Below, piece by piece: positions 33,413-46,004 of a DNA stretch of 64,000 nt (its first letter is position 1; each line of letters starts with the position of its first letter). Position numbers and translations under genes: made by a program. The notes beneath the pieces are model-generated. The model was not told the DNA's origin, did no database searches, and saw only the letters and a program-made list of their open reading frames with translations. This stretch comes from Icerya purchasi (lineage: Eukaryota > Arthropoda > Insecta > Hemiptera > Monophlebidae), in contig CM077115.1 in assembly GCA_039619475.1 (NCBI GenBank), positions 155,533,774 to 155,597,773 of the forward strand. The letters are read 5' to 3'.

Positions 33413-34850
33413 GAAGAAGACGAATATCTCTAGATATTACCATCAGAAGTGCAACGGGCTGTTGTTATGACACAGCCAAAGAAAGAAACGGGTCCAGATG
33501 GTGTTCTTGGAGGTTGTATTAAACTATCGGATGAAGACAATCTGAAAAAACTTACCAGAATCTGCAATAAGATCTGCCAGATCGGAGAAATTCCAGAATC
33601 CTGGTTAACGTCCAAATAAATTCCTCTAAATGTGACCAATTCAAACTGATTAGTTTAATGAGTTACGTCTTAAAAATATTCCTGAAAGTCATCCAGGGTA
33701 AAATAAGAAAAATCTTAACAATGACCTTGAAGAGTTTTGGATTCAGATAGGAAAGAGATACAAGAGAGGCACTGTTAGTAATTAATGTGTTACTTCAAAA
33801 GCGCTAAGATCAAAGAAAACATGTATTTATCTGTTTCACTAATTACGAGAAAGCATTCGACAGAGTGGAACATAGGTTAGTACAATGAAGTCCCCAGACT
33901 TGCAAATTTTACTGCAAAATATTAACCCGACTGGGAAAAAGTATGGTCTCAATATAAATGTTCAGAAAACCGAGTATATGGTGATCAACAGAAAAGATCA
34001 GGATAACATCACAATTCGGGTGGTTAAGCAAGAAATAGAAATGGTCATGGAGTTTAAATACCTCGACGGGAGCTATTTAACAAACAAAAAACTCAGGAGC
34101 TGAAGTAAAACGAAAATATGCCTTTATGCAAAAACAGCTTTCGAGAAGATGAAGAATTTATTAACAATGCATCGAATCTAAACACCAGGAAGAGATTTAT
34201 ATAATGTCATATCCATTCTATTCTCCTATATGGGGCAGAAGCAATTACATATACAGCAAAATCAATAAAATATCTAGAAGCATGTGAAATGTCGCTGCTT
34301 CGCAGAATGCTGAGAATATCATGGATCGAGAAAATGAACAGTGTTCGCAAAGCTGAAGCAGAAAGAACAATCATCATCAAGTCCATTATCCTACGTAAGG
34401 ACGTGGTGGCATTATATTCCTTTTATCTTTTCCTTCCATTTATTTCGATCCATTGCTGCGTGGAATGTTCTGACAACTTGTACCCAGTTAGTGTATTTAC
34501 TTGATCAGCCCATCGTAATGCGCATTTTCGTCTGGGACGTTTTCCTTGCGCCTTACTCTATATAATGTTTCTTTCGGTGGAATTTATGTTCCTAGCTATG
34601 CAGACAGTTAAATAACGAAAAATAAGTTATTGTGGTCATCTACTGTGAAGAGAAAGTTACAAATTTCTGCAGATTATCCTGCTAGGAAAGATTGAAGGAA
34701 AACGCGAACGCGGTAGCAGAAGAATATCATGGATGAAAAACATAAGACAGTGGACAGGTTTGGAAACAATCGCCGATATAGTACAGTACGTCAGAGAATG
34801 TGATTTGTTCCGTCATTAATCGCCTACTCACAGAATTCTGTATGGCGCCG
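33413..34850 (+). pseudogene. RTE-like endonuclease-RT, RT region with core deletion
   Basis: Forward frames give KKETGPDGVLGGCIKL (about 33477-33525), IGEIPESWLTS (about 33580-33612), LISLMSYVLKIFLKVIQGKI (about 33640-33705), YEKAFDRVEHR (about 33844-33876), then jump at about 33888 directly to LQILLQNINPTGKKYGLNIN (33899-33958), EFKYLDGSYL and KMKNLLT. The catalytic Y-A-D-D block and preceding palm segment, which normally lie between these, are absent. The tail resumes after a reverse insert with a LLRRMLRISW segment before it and RQWTGLETIAD (about 34745-34780) after it. It is dead. Confidence 0.8.
34390..34620 (-). pseudogene. Inverted RTE-like C-terminal fragment inside the RTE copy
   Basis: Within the forward RTE-like copy, this block reads on the minus strand as YTNWVQVVRTFHAAMDRNKW (about 34430-34495), with a DQ-like residue pair before it. 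This is typical of the extreme C-terminus of a related RTE-type pol. It interrupts the forward copy between its LLRRMLRISW and GKR-type tail motifs. Insertion or local inversion are both possible; no target duplication was seen. Confidence 0.5.
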
Positions 34851-34859
34851 TAGAGAAGA

Positions 34860-35825
34860 AGACTAATATGTCATAAGAGAATCTGATTATTAACTAATAA
34901 TTTGTGGAAAATCAGTTTTGTGGAAAATCAGTTTTGTGGAAAATCCGTTTTGTGGAAACTAAAAATAATTATTCTAAAATGATCAGAAATTATCTCTGTA
35001 AGATTAACCGCCAAAGTCTAGACAGTTAGAAAATCACAAATTGCGCTATACTGTGCTGTTTTATTTATGCTGTTACGTGCCACATCCAATTTTTTTATAC
35101 ATATAAAAATATAAATTTTACAAATTAAAGTAACAACTTATCATTTCGAATTATGAATTCGTAATATTCGAGATCTGTTTGTGTACATATACGGCAAAAT
35201 TAATTATTTACATGACACCAAAAAATTTATATTTGTAAATTTATAAAAAAAAAAAAAAAAAAAAAGGTACAGCCATTAAGTATTGGACTCGCGGGAAAAA
35301 TGTGGTGCGAAATATTGTCAAACACAATATTTCAAGAAGCAATGAAACATTTTTTATAAATTAGTTTAAAGTTACTTTGCACTTGACATAAGAACTCAGA
35401 AACTATCAAGGAATGAAATAGTTTCCAGAGATCGAAAAAAAAAAAAAAGAAAAAACACAGTTTGATAGATTGGCCTTTTAATGGAAGTCTTATTAAGTAG
35501 ACTGTTATTTCATAACAATATTAAATCAATACTACAAATGAAAATAGAAATGATTCCGCGGTAGTTAGTTATCGCTGCGCTGGTATAAAATAACAACGGC
35601 TTCGGGTAGATTATTAAAGTTTTGGAATTTTTAAAAATTACATTAGAAGAAAAATCTGGAGAACATTAATTTACTTCGATTTTGACAATAATTAAATTTT
35701 TTTTTGCACTGATTTTTTTTTTTTTTTTTGTGAAATCAACATCCTTTACCGTGTTTAACTGCTGTGGCTATTATAGTTTGAAGACGCGCAGTTTATTTTT
35801 ATAGATATCTGCTTATTCCGCTAGT
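34860..35825. other. No recognised gene
   Basis: AT-rich with A-tracts at 35247-35265 and 35437-35449. A short direct repeat GGAAAATCAGTTTTGT(G) occurs in tandem at about 34903-34957. Confidence 0.4.
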
Positions 35826-35829
35826 TCTG

Positions 35830-36480
35830 ATAAACTGTGTTACAGATAAAATTGCATCGGGGGATTCTCAAGAATGTTGGTAACTGTTTTGTTATTAATT
35901 GAAGGGGGATGGTGGGGTGAGAGTGCTGGACAGTCGCACAGTATAAGGACAATTCGTAGGAGGGGGTTTCTTTGCAAAATAAAATTATACGACATGGCCG
36001 TGTGGCCTGTGCGCAAACGGCTAAGTGCACAGAAATCTCTGCGGGAAATGCTTTTTTCTGGCCATCATGGTTCTGTTGAGGGTTTAATTAACCTCGAGAA
36101 AGTCTGACACGAGGACCAATGTGGGCTTTCCATGAGGACGTGAGATTATTGAAGATTATGTTCGATAGATAAGGTGGAGGAGGGTTGTTACGAGGCAAGG
36201 GGCAATATATTGCTGCTCGGGCGGATGTATCGACGAGTTAATTTCCAGGAATCCTAGCATGTCTGGGCGCCCACAGAAAGGATACGGAGCACTGTCTCTT
36301 AATAAGTTCATATGCTACCTGCTGGATTCGATTTGCTACAGGATGTTTGGTAAGGAGATTAGAGATTGTCACCAAAGCCGCGGATAAATTAGATACCAGC
36401 AGGGCTTTCTGTGATGTAGGCTCTGTAGAACGAAAATATTCCAAACAGAAAAATACTGCGTATATTTCATGTGATTAAGT
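35830..36480 (-). pseudogene. I-like LINE: RNase H remnant
   Basis: The minus-strand frame 36238-36444 shows ALVTISNLLTKHPVANRIQQ, then CSVSFLWAPRHARIPGN, equivalent to the V-x-W-V-P-G-H-x-G-I-x-G-N signature of RNase H with altered residues. After a stop, LVDTSARAAI and PPPPYLSNII follow. It resembles the family at 6.8-7.6 kb more than LINE-A. The downstream minus frame 35821-36030 has no clear motif. Confidence 0.65.
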
Positions 36481-36556
36481 GCAGCAGTAGTATTCTGATT
36501 TTATATTGTAATACGGTTTGGTACATCATTCGAGACAAACGGGAAAGAAGGGTAAA

Positions 36557-36596
<40 letters not shown>

Positions 36597-36597
36597 G
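36557..36597. repeat. (ATT)n microsatellite
   Basis: About thirteen ATT units in an otherwise unrecognised AT-rich stretch (36485-37430), which also has a TA run at about 37365-37393. Confidence 0.9.
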
Positions 36598-37361
36598 AAA
36601 ATCCATTATCTGTATGACCAAATTTCACTTTGCCTCCAATTGTAAAATAAGAAATAATAAAAGTAAACTTTCGCTCATTTATACTATTTTTGAAGCGTAT
36701 AGTTTGAATATTAGCAACTTTTAGAGTCCGCTTTTGAAAAATTCCAAAAAAAGAAAGAAGAATTAATTCACAAATATATATTTTATTGAAAGAGCGTATA
36801 ACACAGAGATTACGTAAATGAATGAAACTAAAAATTGTTAATTTTATGATTGTTGCTTATTGATTATTTTAAATTTCTCCATTCACCATTCTATTTAAAT
36901 TATTTGATTTATATATTTGACCGCGCGAAGCATAGGATCTGGTAACTGAAGCTGGTTTCTCTAGTAAGTAGTCGCTCGGTCAAAACGATATCCTGAATCC
37001 GTAGCGCGTCTGTGCTTCGACGGATACAGAATTGATGTAGAAAGTCAGAGAGTCATAGATTTAAACAAGAGATGGTGATGGAACGCAGGTCGAATACTAG
37101 TCAGCAATAAATTCCGTTAATCATATACTGTAGAAATAACTAGCAGATTACCAACTTCACATTTACAGCGATATAACTCAGCCGAACGCGTAATAATGTG
37201 TTAAGTAAACAGGCGAGTTTCTAACGCTTTGAAATAAGATACTTTTGGCTAAAGTAGTAAACGTGACAGAAAATTCCACGGAAAGCGAGACAAAACTAAC
37301 GTATTCTGTTTCGTAATTTTGTCCTGAACAGAACGTGATATCTATTATATACACACATGTG

Positions 37362-37393
<32 letters not shown>

Positions 37394-37439
37394 ACGAGCA
37401 CCTGGCAGAATAATAAGAAATTAGATAGATTAAATTTTG

Positions 37440-38390
37440 ATGCATTAGCGGTAGAAATCTTCAATCCTTGAAGTGAAAACTACCCAGTTACAGATGTTGA
37501 ATCTAATCATTAACTTCTGCGTACTAAATTTAAGACACGGGTATGAAAAAATTTCTCAAAAAGTCAATACATGAATTTATCCTACTAAGAAAGAATGGTA
37601 GAAGATAATAGATAAAGTCACAGCAGATAGGGCTCAGACGAGTTCTGAAGATTCGCCTACAGCATGGGACCAAGTAAACTAAACAAATATCAAAAACAAG
37701 GAAGCAGCATTAGTTATGGATAATAGATCGTACCGTGGACTTGATTGTATGACACAGGAATGCGAAGTCAAGAGGCGCTATACAAATGAGATTTGATATG
37801 AAGAAAGTTTATTCAAAGAGGTCGCGAAATTCTTCGGAAGTTCCGAACTGCAACAATGTGAAGTTAACAATGCGGATGGTAACGTAGTACAAAACACACG
37901 TTTTGAATTACGAAACGTCGTACTGCGAAGGAAGAAGAAACATCAATTCTCGTGTCCTAAAAGCTATAATGTTGAAAGACACAGAGCCGGACATCAGTAA
38001 GAGTGTCGATTAAGGTTCTGAAGAATGAAGAAGCCCCAGATGGAGATAATAGAGAAGCAGAGATTGTAAATTCTTTAGAAGCGGCTATTTAATCGTATAT
38101 GACGTGCAGAAAAATGACGAAAATTTCGGTTATGTCAATATTGATACTGATAAAAAAAGGCAACAATAAGATATGTGATAATTATTACGCAATAGCTTTA
38201 ATTTTGCACTCAAGCAAGTCATTGCTGAAAATTTTAAATGGAAAATTGCAAGTTTTTTTCAACAGCCAAATACCGATGGAATAGGCTGGTTTTGTTGCTG
38301 GACACGAAATAGAAGAACAAATCCTTAACATTCGAATTATGATAGAAAAATACCGTAAATTTATCAATTATGCTAAGGACTTACTCTCTA
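37440..38390 (+). pseudogene. RTE-like RT fragment
   Basis: Recognisable blocks occur in shifting forward frames: KVLKNEEAPDGDN (about 38010-38050, equivalent to the K-A-P-G-P-D block), ILIKKGNNKICDNYYAIAL (about 38140-38200), SSKSLLKILNGKL (about 38210-38250), FFNSQIPME (about 38256-38282), AGFVAGHEIEEQILNIRIMI (about 38285-38345). These are the first RT motifs in their usual order. The palm with the catalytic Asp pair is missing because a reverse LINE-A fragment starts at about 38390. Confidence 0.8.
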
Positions 38391-39060
38391 TCCGTGAGAA
38401 AAGAGTGTGAATAAGAGAGCGAATACGGAGAATAAAAAAATCAGAGGAGTGGGAGAGGAAATAGCTTTAAGAGCGCACATGGAGGAAGAAATAATCAAAT
38501 ATTCGCAAGAAGTTCGATGAGAGGAGACATAAATTATGGAACGTAAAATGGTCATTAGCTCGGCGGTGAAGGTGGTACAGAAAGAAGGGAGACAAAAAGA
38601 TTCGGAGAAATTTATGCTCGGAAGGATGAAAGAAGCTCCAACACCATTAGGTCGAACCATCCGTAAAAATAGTCACGTGAGAAGGAAAACGGAATCCGAT
38701 ATAACTATGGAATTCCGGTATAACTGTTGCATTGGAAAGGGATTTGGAGGAAAGAGGAAAGTAAAATACATTGGGAGGATTGCAAAATTGAAAGAAAAGT
38801 AAGGGAAATTTAAAGGAATAAGTCTAGAAGATGATAACGGGGAAGCGTTTACACAAGAAACGATATGCTAAATAGGATTTGCGGATGAAAATGGGAGGCG
38901 AGTTTGACTCAGCGAGAACTGCGGGTATTGGAGATGATCTAAGAGCACCGAAGCAAAGACGAATACAAGAATTTTGGATTATATTCGGCTTAGAAAGAAG
39001 TGATTTTAGGTCACAGCCGTAGATAAAGGAACAGTAATCGAGTTTAGAACGTAGTTAGTA
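38390..39060 (-). pseudogene. LINE-A copy, pre-RNase H region and RNase H start
   Basis: Minus-strand frames give SNSPPIFIRKSYLAYRF and LGALRSSPIPA equivalents near 38880-38960, a gap, then FTDGSxxNGVGASFILPSI (about 38610-38680) and SFCTTFTAELMTILRSIIYVS (about 38515-38580). These match 28.2-28.8 kb of the better copy. The 3' side is cut at about 38390, inside RNase H. Confidence 0.75.
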
Positions 39061-39064
39061 CTTG

Positions 39065-39900
39065 AATAAAATTAAGATATTATATTACCTAATTTTTTAT
39101 AAAAATACGATCGTTAAGCTATCGTACGTTTTATGCGAGCGGTTTGTGCACGATCGGTATATCACTCTACGTGCAGACTCAAACGTTCTCCACGATAGCA
39201 GCGAAATACTCGTACCTCCGGACAAATGGTTCTCCTGGTATTTCAGTTACAAAGATGAAAGCGATCATTACTAAAACATCATTACATGTTACATAAGTTA
39301 GAGCAACTGCATCAAGTCCACTTCATCGGACGTTAAACTAACTTCTATAACTGTGAAGAACGTACATCAAAAACGGGCCAAGTGCGAAAAAGAATCAGAC
39401 TTGAAAACCAAGTCAAGCGTCATTGCTAACAAGTTATAAAGCGAGATAAGCGCCACTATCTTGCTAGTAGTGCGTACAAGGCTCGAAAGGTGGCGTTAGA
39501 GATATGTTCCAGAACGCTGTCGAGCGCTATAAAGCTAAATGCTAGAACCGGCTTTTGCCGTTATGCATGCATTGTTAATGGCGGTATCGCTGAAAATTCG
39601 AAACTAATTATTTTTTATTAAAATGTGTTTTGATTATGCCCTTTCAGTTTGTTAATTTCTGACGGTATATTGGGGAGAGCGATGCAATTAAACACTAACA
39701 CGATCAAAAAAAAAAAGAAAAAAAAAAAGAGAATCAATTCGGGATGAAAGAAAACGTTGCGAAAGTTTAAAGAAACATTATGTAACCATAAAAACGTGTT
39801 GGAGCCGGAGAAAAGTGTGCAACATACGTACTTTTAGTACTCAATGATATTAATTATATAAAAAACAGATAAACCTGATAAAAAAAAATAATGCGATGAA
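39065..39900. other. No recognised gene
   Basis: The short open frame 39062-39274 plus (70 codons) has no motif I recognise. An A-rich tract lies at 39705-39730. Confidence 0.4.
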
Positions 39901-39904
39901 TGAA

Positions 39905-40200
39905 ATTAATTCCGCAACTGTAAGCTTCGGCGTGACCATATCCTCTTTGAATGTCCATCCCTCGTGAACGAACGCACTTCTTTGTACTCCAATCTGCTAT
40001 CACTCAAACTCCCTACTCCTTATTGTGCCTCGTATATCTTATCGTTTCCGTCGATCTCAGTTGTTCCTATCCTCGGTTCTTTTATCTTATCAATATTTGA
40101 CACCGACTTTACATCTAACTGATCCTTCTCCGTCGTTTTTCGTTTCTGGGCCAAGATCCTTTGTTGACATACCCAAAGGGGGGTTATAAAAAAAAATAAA
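39905..40200 (+). pseudogene. LINE-A copy, last part of pol and 3' end
   Basis: Forward translation gives CDHILFECPSLVNERTSLYS after a frame change (about 39930-39990), SYILSFP (about 40030-40050) and VVPILGSFILSIFD (about 40060-40100). The 3' UTR ends TTTGTTGACATACCCAAAGG followed by an A-rich tail from about 40188. It is a very short 5'-truncated copy. Confidence 0.75.
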
Positions 40201-40566
40201 AAAAAATAAAAAAAGCTTTAGCGGTTTGCAATTCACATGAACGATGGAAAAGTTCTCCTTCGCGACTCCTTTACTCTCAAAGACAATGCGAATCAAAACT
40301 ATCTGATAGGTCTGACGGTCATTACTCTTGTAAAAAGAAGACGCCGCGGTCAGTATAATGACGCATAGGGCAGAAGACGGCAAGCTACCGTTTGTTTTTA
40401 TCGCCACAGATCTTTCTCTTCATAGAAGATCACCTAGTTCAAATTGTCGTTAATCTCAAAGAAGGACTAGAGAATTCAGCTGGATATTATTTATACCACC
40501 GGAAAATAAGTATGTGAAGGTTGTTGCGAAAATTCTATTCCCGCATGCTCGTGAACGTGAGCAACA

Positions 40567-41280
40567 CAGGGGTGGCCAACACAAATGATCTTGCGGGTCA
40601 CTTTGGAAATGCATCTTAACTCCGCGGGTCGCATATAAAATCATAAATCCCCATAATTTAGATTTAGAACCACTACGGAGACATTTTTTTATAGTGAAAA
40701 ATTGAAAAATAGTGAGTTAGTATTATTGTGTTTACTATTATTCGTACATGCAAACATAGATAATATAATAATAATGATACTAAACGCACATTGCGAAGAA
40801 ATATATAACACACTAAAAATGAGATATAAATATAAATGAAATAAAAAAAAAAAAAAAAAGAAAAAAAAAAGAGAAATCATTAAAAAATATTTATTTTACT
40901 AGTGCGATATTTGTTTCTCCACTTTTCCACTTGTCTTTTGCAAATCGATCTCAATTTGGGTATTTGCACATCGTAATTGGTCTTGTCGGTTAGTATACGT
41001 TTGTTCGAGCGTGTTTTACGTATGGTCAATTTCATTATCGAAAAAAAAAAAAAAACGATTCGCAAGTGTAAGTTGAACTAAAAGCGCATCAACAATTAAC
41101 TGTATGTATCTATGGATGGTCACTGCGTCACTGAGGTCACTTAAGAGTGAAACATAAAACTTTTTATATTAAATGTTCCAACATGCGCGCGCATTTTCGC
41201 AAAACATAATTGTTTACTACTTTGGCCATCTCGCGGGCCGCAAAAATGTTCAAGGCGGGCCGCGGGTTGGCCACCCCCGG
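40567..41280. mobile_element. hAT-like non-autonomous element (about 714 bp)
   Basis: The left end CAGGGGTGGCCAAC and right end (reverse-complemented CCGGGGGTGGCCAAC) are inverted copies. Subterminal GCGGGTCGC and GCGGGCCGC blocks are also mirrored. The CAGGGGTGGCCAA terminus is common among hAT elements. I could not find an 8-bp duplication at these exact ends, so one boundary may have eroded. Inside are A-tracts and no transposase. Confidence 0.6.
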
Positions 41281-41284
41281 TTTA

Positions 41285-42605
41285 AGAGATTGAGTACTCA
41301 TTACTAAAGAATAGAAACGAAAGATAATTTTTTTTTTTACATGCGCTAAGTTTTATTCCCTTTAATCGATAAATTGATTATATGAATTCGCCATTATTAT
41401 TTGTTTATTTAAAATTTACAAGATTATCGTATAAATTGTTCTATTTGATATGCGCGCCATTTTAAACGTTTTACTGAACGAAAAAGTTTAGTGATAAAAA
41501 ACTGTCCGCAATCCGGACTGCTTGGTGCACTCGTGAAAGTTATGAATTTTCGAAGCAATCCGATCTGTGCTCTAATATCAATTCTCATAAGTAGTGTCCC
41601 CGGAATGAAGTCCAAAAAGGTAAGAGTTTCAATTTCGCGCAATTACTAAGCTCGGTTGTCAGCCAACGTCACTTTACCTATACTGCTGGGCACACACGGT
41701 TTCTAAGGGTATTTGAGACTTGAACCCGAAGAAACTGGCAAATCACTGCAACAGCAATTTAGTCCAGATTGACCAACTTGATAAGTGTACTGAATCCGGA
41801 GGATAGCATTAAGTAATCGGCGAATTAAATTTGAATGAAAATAATTTGAAAGAAGACATATCATCTTCGTAACTGGAAACTTAAAAATGTCAATTTGTAA
41901 TGTGCACCAACTGTGCCGCTGCTAGTGTAATGTTTTCGATCGGACAATCGGAGAAAGATGAGTGCGCAGCAATAATGTTGCTACTAACAAACAAGAATTG
42001 GTAACTGAGCGACCGGAAACCGAATGAAAATAGATCTGCAGCAGGGCGCTGCCTGAAATAAAGAACGATAGCTGGACCCGCTGATGATGCATGCGTCGCA
42101 GGATGAGTGCAACGATCAAGTAACCCCAAGTAACCAGGTGATCAAATAACCAGGCTACTGAAATGCGCGCTGGTTATTTATGAGTGATGGTGATCGCCGC
42201 TAAACTTTGAAAACAAAAGTTGTCAATCAGCAAGAAGTGCGGTGTTACTCAAATGAAGTGGTGGCTAAACAGACTCTGCGGGAACAAAAACGCTGAACAA
42301 CCGCCCACTTGAAAACGCCACTGATGTGTGAAAATTCAGAATATGAATGATTCGGGAAATGAAAATCACAAGATGTATAAGTATCAACAATCAGCTCGCC
42401 CTGCAGCGTCAAATAATATGAAAGAAAGTGGTCCAATTGGAGACTTCTTTTGAGTAATATAACGAACACTATTGAATTAAAATATTACCAATATGAAGTG
42501 TGGAAATATAAGTTGGAGAAAAAGTTATTTTTAATAAGGCCACAAATTAAAATATTGTCGTATACATTCGAATAAAGAAAATTAAAACTCCATAGCACTG
42601 ACAGA
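41285..42605. other. No recognised gene
   Basis: Several open frames of 65-80 codons on the minus strand overlap each other without a motif. Confidence 0.4.
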
Positions 42606-42610
42606 AACAT

Positions 42611-42825
42611 TACGTATCTTAACATTATTACGTATCTTAACATTATTACGTATCTTAACATTATTGCGTGTAATACATTGTTGTGTGCAATACATTATTG
42701 CGTGTAATACATTGTTGCGTGTAATACATTGTTGCGTGTAATAAATTGTTGCGTGTAATACATTATTGCGTGTAATACATTGTTGCGTGTAATACATTGT
42801 TGCGTGTAATACATTATTGCATATA
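42611..42825. repeat. Two-phase minisatellite (18-bp then 17-bp units)
   Basis: Three exact 18-bp units (TACGTATCTTAACATTAT) run from 42611 to 42664. Then come about nine units of 17 bp (variants of TTGCGTGTAATACATTG) to about 42825. The ACATTATT..G ends of both unit types look related, so one may have grown from the other. Frames through it on the minus strand encode only repeat peptides. Confidence 0.9.
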
Positions 42826-42927
42826 ATATTGACCGTGTGAACTGACTCCAACGATATCCTCTGCCTATTAGAAATTTAATAGTGGCGGTCCCGTATAAAT
42901 ATATCGGTGAGTATTCGTGATAACTTT

Positions 42928-42975
42928 TTTTTAAGTTGTGGGTCTCACTGGAATTTACTACCAAGCACTTATTAA
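42928..42975 (-). repeat. LINE-C 3' end only
   Basis: A T-tract followed by AAGTTGTGGGTCTCAC on the plus strand matches the LINE-C 3' ends at 29.6, 46.0 and 58.4 kb. Homology ends within about 30 bp. Confidence 0.5.
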
Positions 42976-42979
42976 AATA

Positions 42980-44300
42980 TCTTCTTAAGAGAAATATTTT
43001 CGTTGCTTGATATAATTGTATGAAAATAAACCAAAAAATTTTACATCGGAATATAGGGAAAATATGAAAATTAAAAAAAAAACGATGAATGCGAGTGACT
43101 TAAAGTTGTATTAATGTTACTTATCACGTGGAAATGTAGATCCGAATAAAAATAATGAATTTGAAATTTCCAAAGTACGATCGAGTACCAAAGGGGTAGC
43201 CCCTACCGTATTACCGCATAAAAATATTTATACTAAAAATTGAAAGTAGTTGAATATACATAACCGATTTCTAGATTTACTTTCTAAAAAATTTAATAAA
43301 AATTCGCTAAAAAGTGAAAAAAAAAACGATTATTCGATAAGATCCTATACAGTAAAATATATTTAAAGGTGATGTTATGATAATTTTTAATATTAATACT
43401 TATTAGATTCTCGATGTAGCAAATTCGAATTGCTAAAATAATTAAGAAACCGCATTAAATATTTCTTTGAGAAAATTTAGCTTATAGAAAACGAGTGACT
43501 GTGTTGTCGTTACTCGTTAAATCGCTCATAATTACCATTACAATTTGAATTTGGTGTACCGCCGCAACTCTAATAGGTATACTAATGTTGTTTAAAAATA
43601 ACCATAATATCCTTATCATCAGGCATTGGTAGAACGCGACTCGTTAAATTGAATTGGGAAGAGGATTTTATAGAAATAAAGAATAGGATGTATGAAAAAG
43701 ATGGAACGACAGGTGGAGTATAAAGAAGCAAGTAAACAAAAAGGGAGAAATGGTAAACTACTACGCTATTCAAAGTGGTTCTCTGACGATCGGGTAGAGA
43801 GAGATTGCATAACATATATAAGTAGATTAAGGGGGAGGGGGCACTCTCGGACAAACTATGTGCCAATTAGGTGTATTAAATAACGGGAATTGTCAGGGGT
43901 CATTTTGTGTGGCAGTGTAAAGAATATGAGTTTAGAAAGGAGGAAGTTTATTAAGCTTGTATTACCAAAACTATAATCTAGCCATATACCTTACCTCTGA
44001 CAGTTCCGGAAATTGTAGATGAGTCGAATTCGTGTGAGTGTAAATGCTTCTACGATTTCATTAAAGCAGCGAAAAAAGACATTTAAATCAATTAGAGAGC
44101 AATGACCAAATGGCGGGGCAGCTGGGACAGGGAAAAAAGAAATCCTTATCATCATATTTTACGGTAAATTATATTACTTTTATCAAATAATAATTTTTTA
44201 CTTCTTTTTTTTAGTTGTTACATTTTTAGAGCAATTCTTAAGGTAGATATTTTTTCTAAAAAAAAAAAAAAACAAGAAAATACAATTTTTTTTATTTTCC
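42980..44300. other. No recognised gene
   Basis: 43580-44140 has Ser/Leu/Pro-rich frames on the minus strand (43582-43866, 94 codons) with a composition like LINE-A pol, but I could not place it against any motif. Confidence 0.35.
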
Positions 44301-46000
44301 CAATTTTGCTATTTCAGCTACACTCGTACTTGCCCCAAAACACAGTGGACACGAGTGAGTTTTCTTCTCCTATGTTAAATCTGTACACAGTCCCGTGTTA
44401 GACGAAACTATCAGTAGTTTGGGTGGACGAAATCACCCTCGCATTAGTATAAGTATATTCAAGCAGTTTTCAACCGAGCAGTCGGGTGTGGTCCCCCTGA
44501 GGGTCCCGATGATGGTGCCGCTACTTCATCATGCAATTTGGAGTGAGGTTTCGGGCAGGCAGTTGTTAATCGTCGATTAGGTTTCCACCTGTAACGTCGG
44601 CAGTCACGTTAGGTAGGCGAAGGCTTCCAGCGTTTTAAATTCACACTAGAAATATAGAGTGCACCACGCCATGAACCAGCCGATAGTGTTTTAACAACGG
44701 TGGTTCATTATTGAACTTGTTTTAATTCTTAAAAAGATACTAAGACTCCGATGCACAGCGAGATTAGTTTCTGTCGACCTGTCTTGATTAAGGAAAAAAG
44801 TCACGTCAAATGCTATGCTGTCCAATCACGCAACCAGAACTTTGACATGACTATTTCAGCCAATGAAGCCTGAAAATAGCGACGATGACCAGTTTGAGAG
44901 AATGAGGCTGCGAATAGAAACCGCAGGCGTCGAGTTGGAACAGCCCTCTCTTTCAAGTGAGGAAGAGAAAGAGAGACAGAGACAAAGTCGTTGTAAGTAA
45001 TAAAAAAGTAAAAACAACTTATTAATGAAAATTTACACTGGAAACCCAGATTTCATTTTTTTTCTTCTTCCGGGACTCTGATTACGGAGCAGAGTGAAAA
45101 AAAGTGTGTAATTTAAAATGATGGACTGACAGAGCCACGCTACGTATTATGACGAATCCGTCTTCTTTCGAGTAAATAATTTGCCGTGAACAATCTCGAA
45201 CCGAACAAAGTCATGGCAAAACAATTAAAATAAAACTTTTCATTAGGCAAATTGCTCTGGAAATAACGACAGGAATGTTCAATTCTTGGAATTAAACAAA
45301 TTTTTTGCAGGAAATGTTTGCAGCAAAGTGAAACCAAGTCGGAGCGATAAGATTACGTCTCGCCTAAACCGATTCTTTCCAGAAAACGCAGAGAACGACG
45401 TTTTACGCAAACGGACGCTTATTCGCCACCGACGAACGAACGATCACTTCCCGGTAACATTGTTATTCTCCTTTATCCTGTCTCCGAGTTAAAGACCGGT
45501 AGTAGTGGCGTTGCTGGAAAATGAAGGAGGAACCGATTAAAGGAAGATTACCGAGCGACTTTTTTTCTCCTGCATGTGCAACAACGAGAGAGACCGATAA
45601 ACGCTCGCCATGTTCCGTTATCAGCTACGAATTTCGCTTTAACCGTTATTAAAACCAGACGAAAAATGATGAAATACCCGACAGCGCACTACCTCCGAGT
45701 GCGACTCATTAACCAAATGGCTCGGCGGCGCGTGAACCGATTTTACTCGTCGCGGAATTAATCGACGTAACGTTCAAATTTTTTTTACAACGACACTCCG
45801 CTTAGCATTACTTTCTGGATTTTGTTTCTAATTTCGGTGCTTTGTTTCGTTTCGTTTCGTTTCGTTTTTTTTCGTTTTTTTTTTCTTTTATTTATTCCGG
45901 GAATTTATTGGGAAAATACTTTTTGGTCGAATTTTCGAACAAAATTTTTATGGAATAAAACGAGGACGATTGAATTTTCTTAAATTGCCAGCTTGTTCGA
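44300..46000. other. No recognised gene; single-copy-looking stretch
   Basis: Less AT-rich than average, with several short frames on both strands lacking motifs. A (TTTCG)n run lies at about 45842-45868. A host exon or regulatory region is possible but unsupported. Confidence 0.35.
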
Positions 46001-46004
46001 TTTT

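Noticed and set aside
40567..41280. 8-bp target duplication for the hAT-like element
   Set aside because: Candidate flanks GAGCAACA and TTTAAGAG do not match, so the element is called from its ends only.
42582..42964. Repeat-rich minus-strand open frames
   Set aside because: They follow the 17-bp minisatellite, and the peptide repeat is a by-product of unit length.
43582..44140. Possible LINE-A RT on the minus strand
   Set aside because: Ser/Leu-rich composition is similar, but none of the RT or RNase H motifs could be placed.
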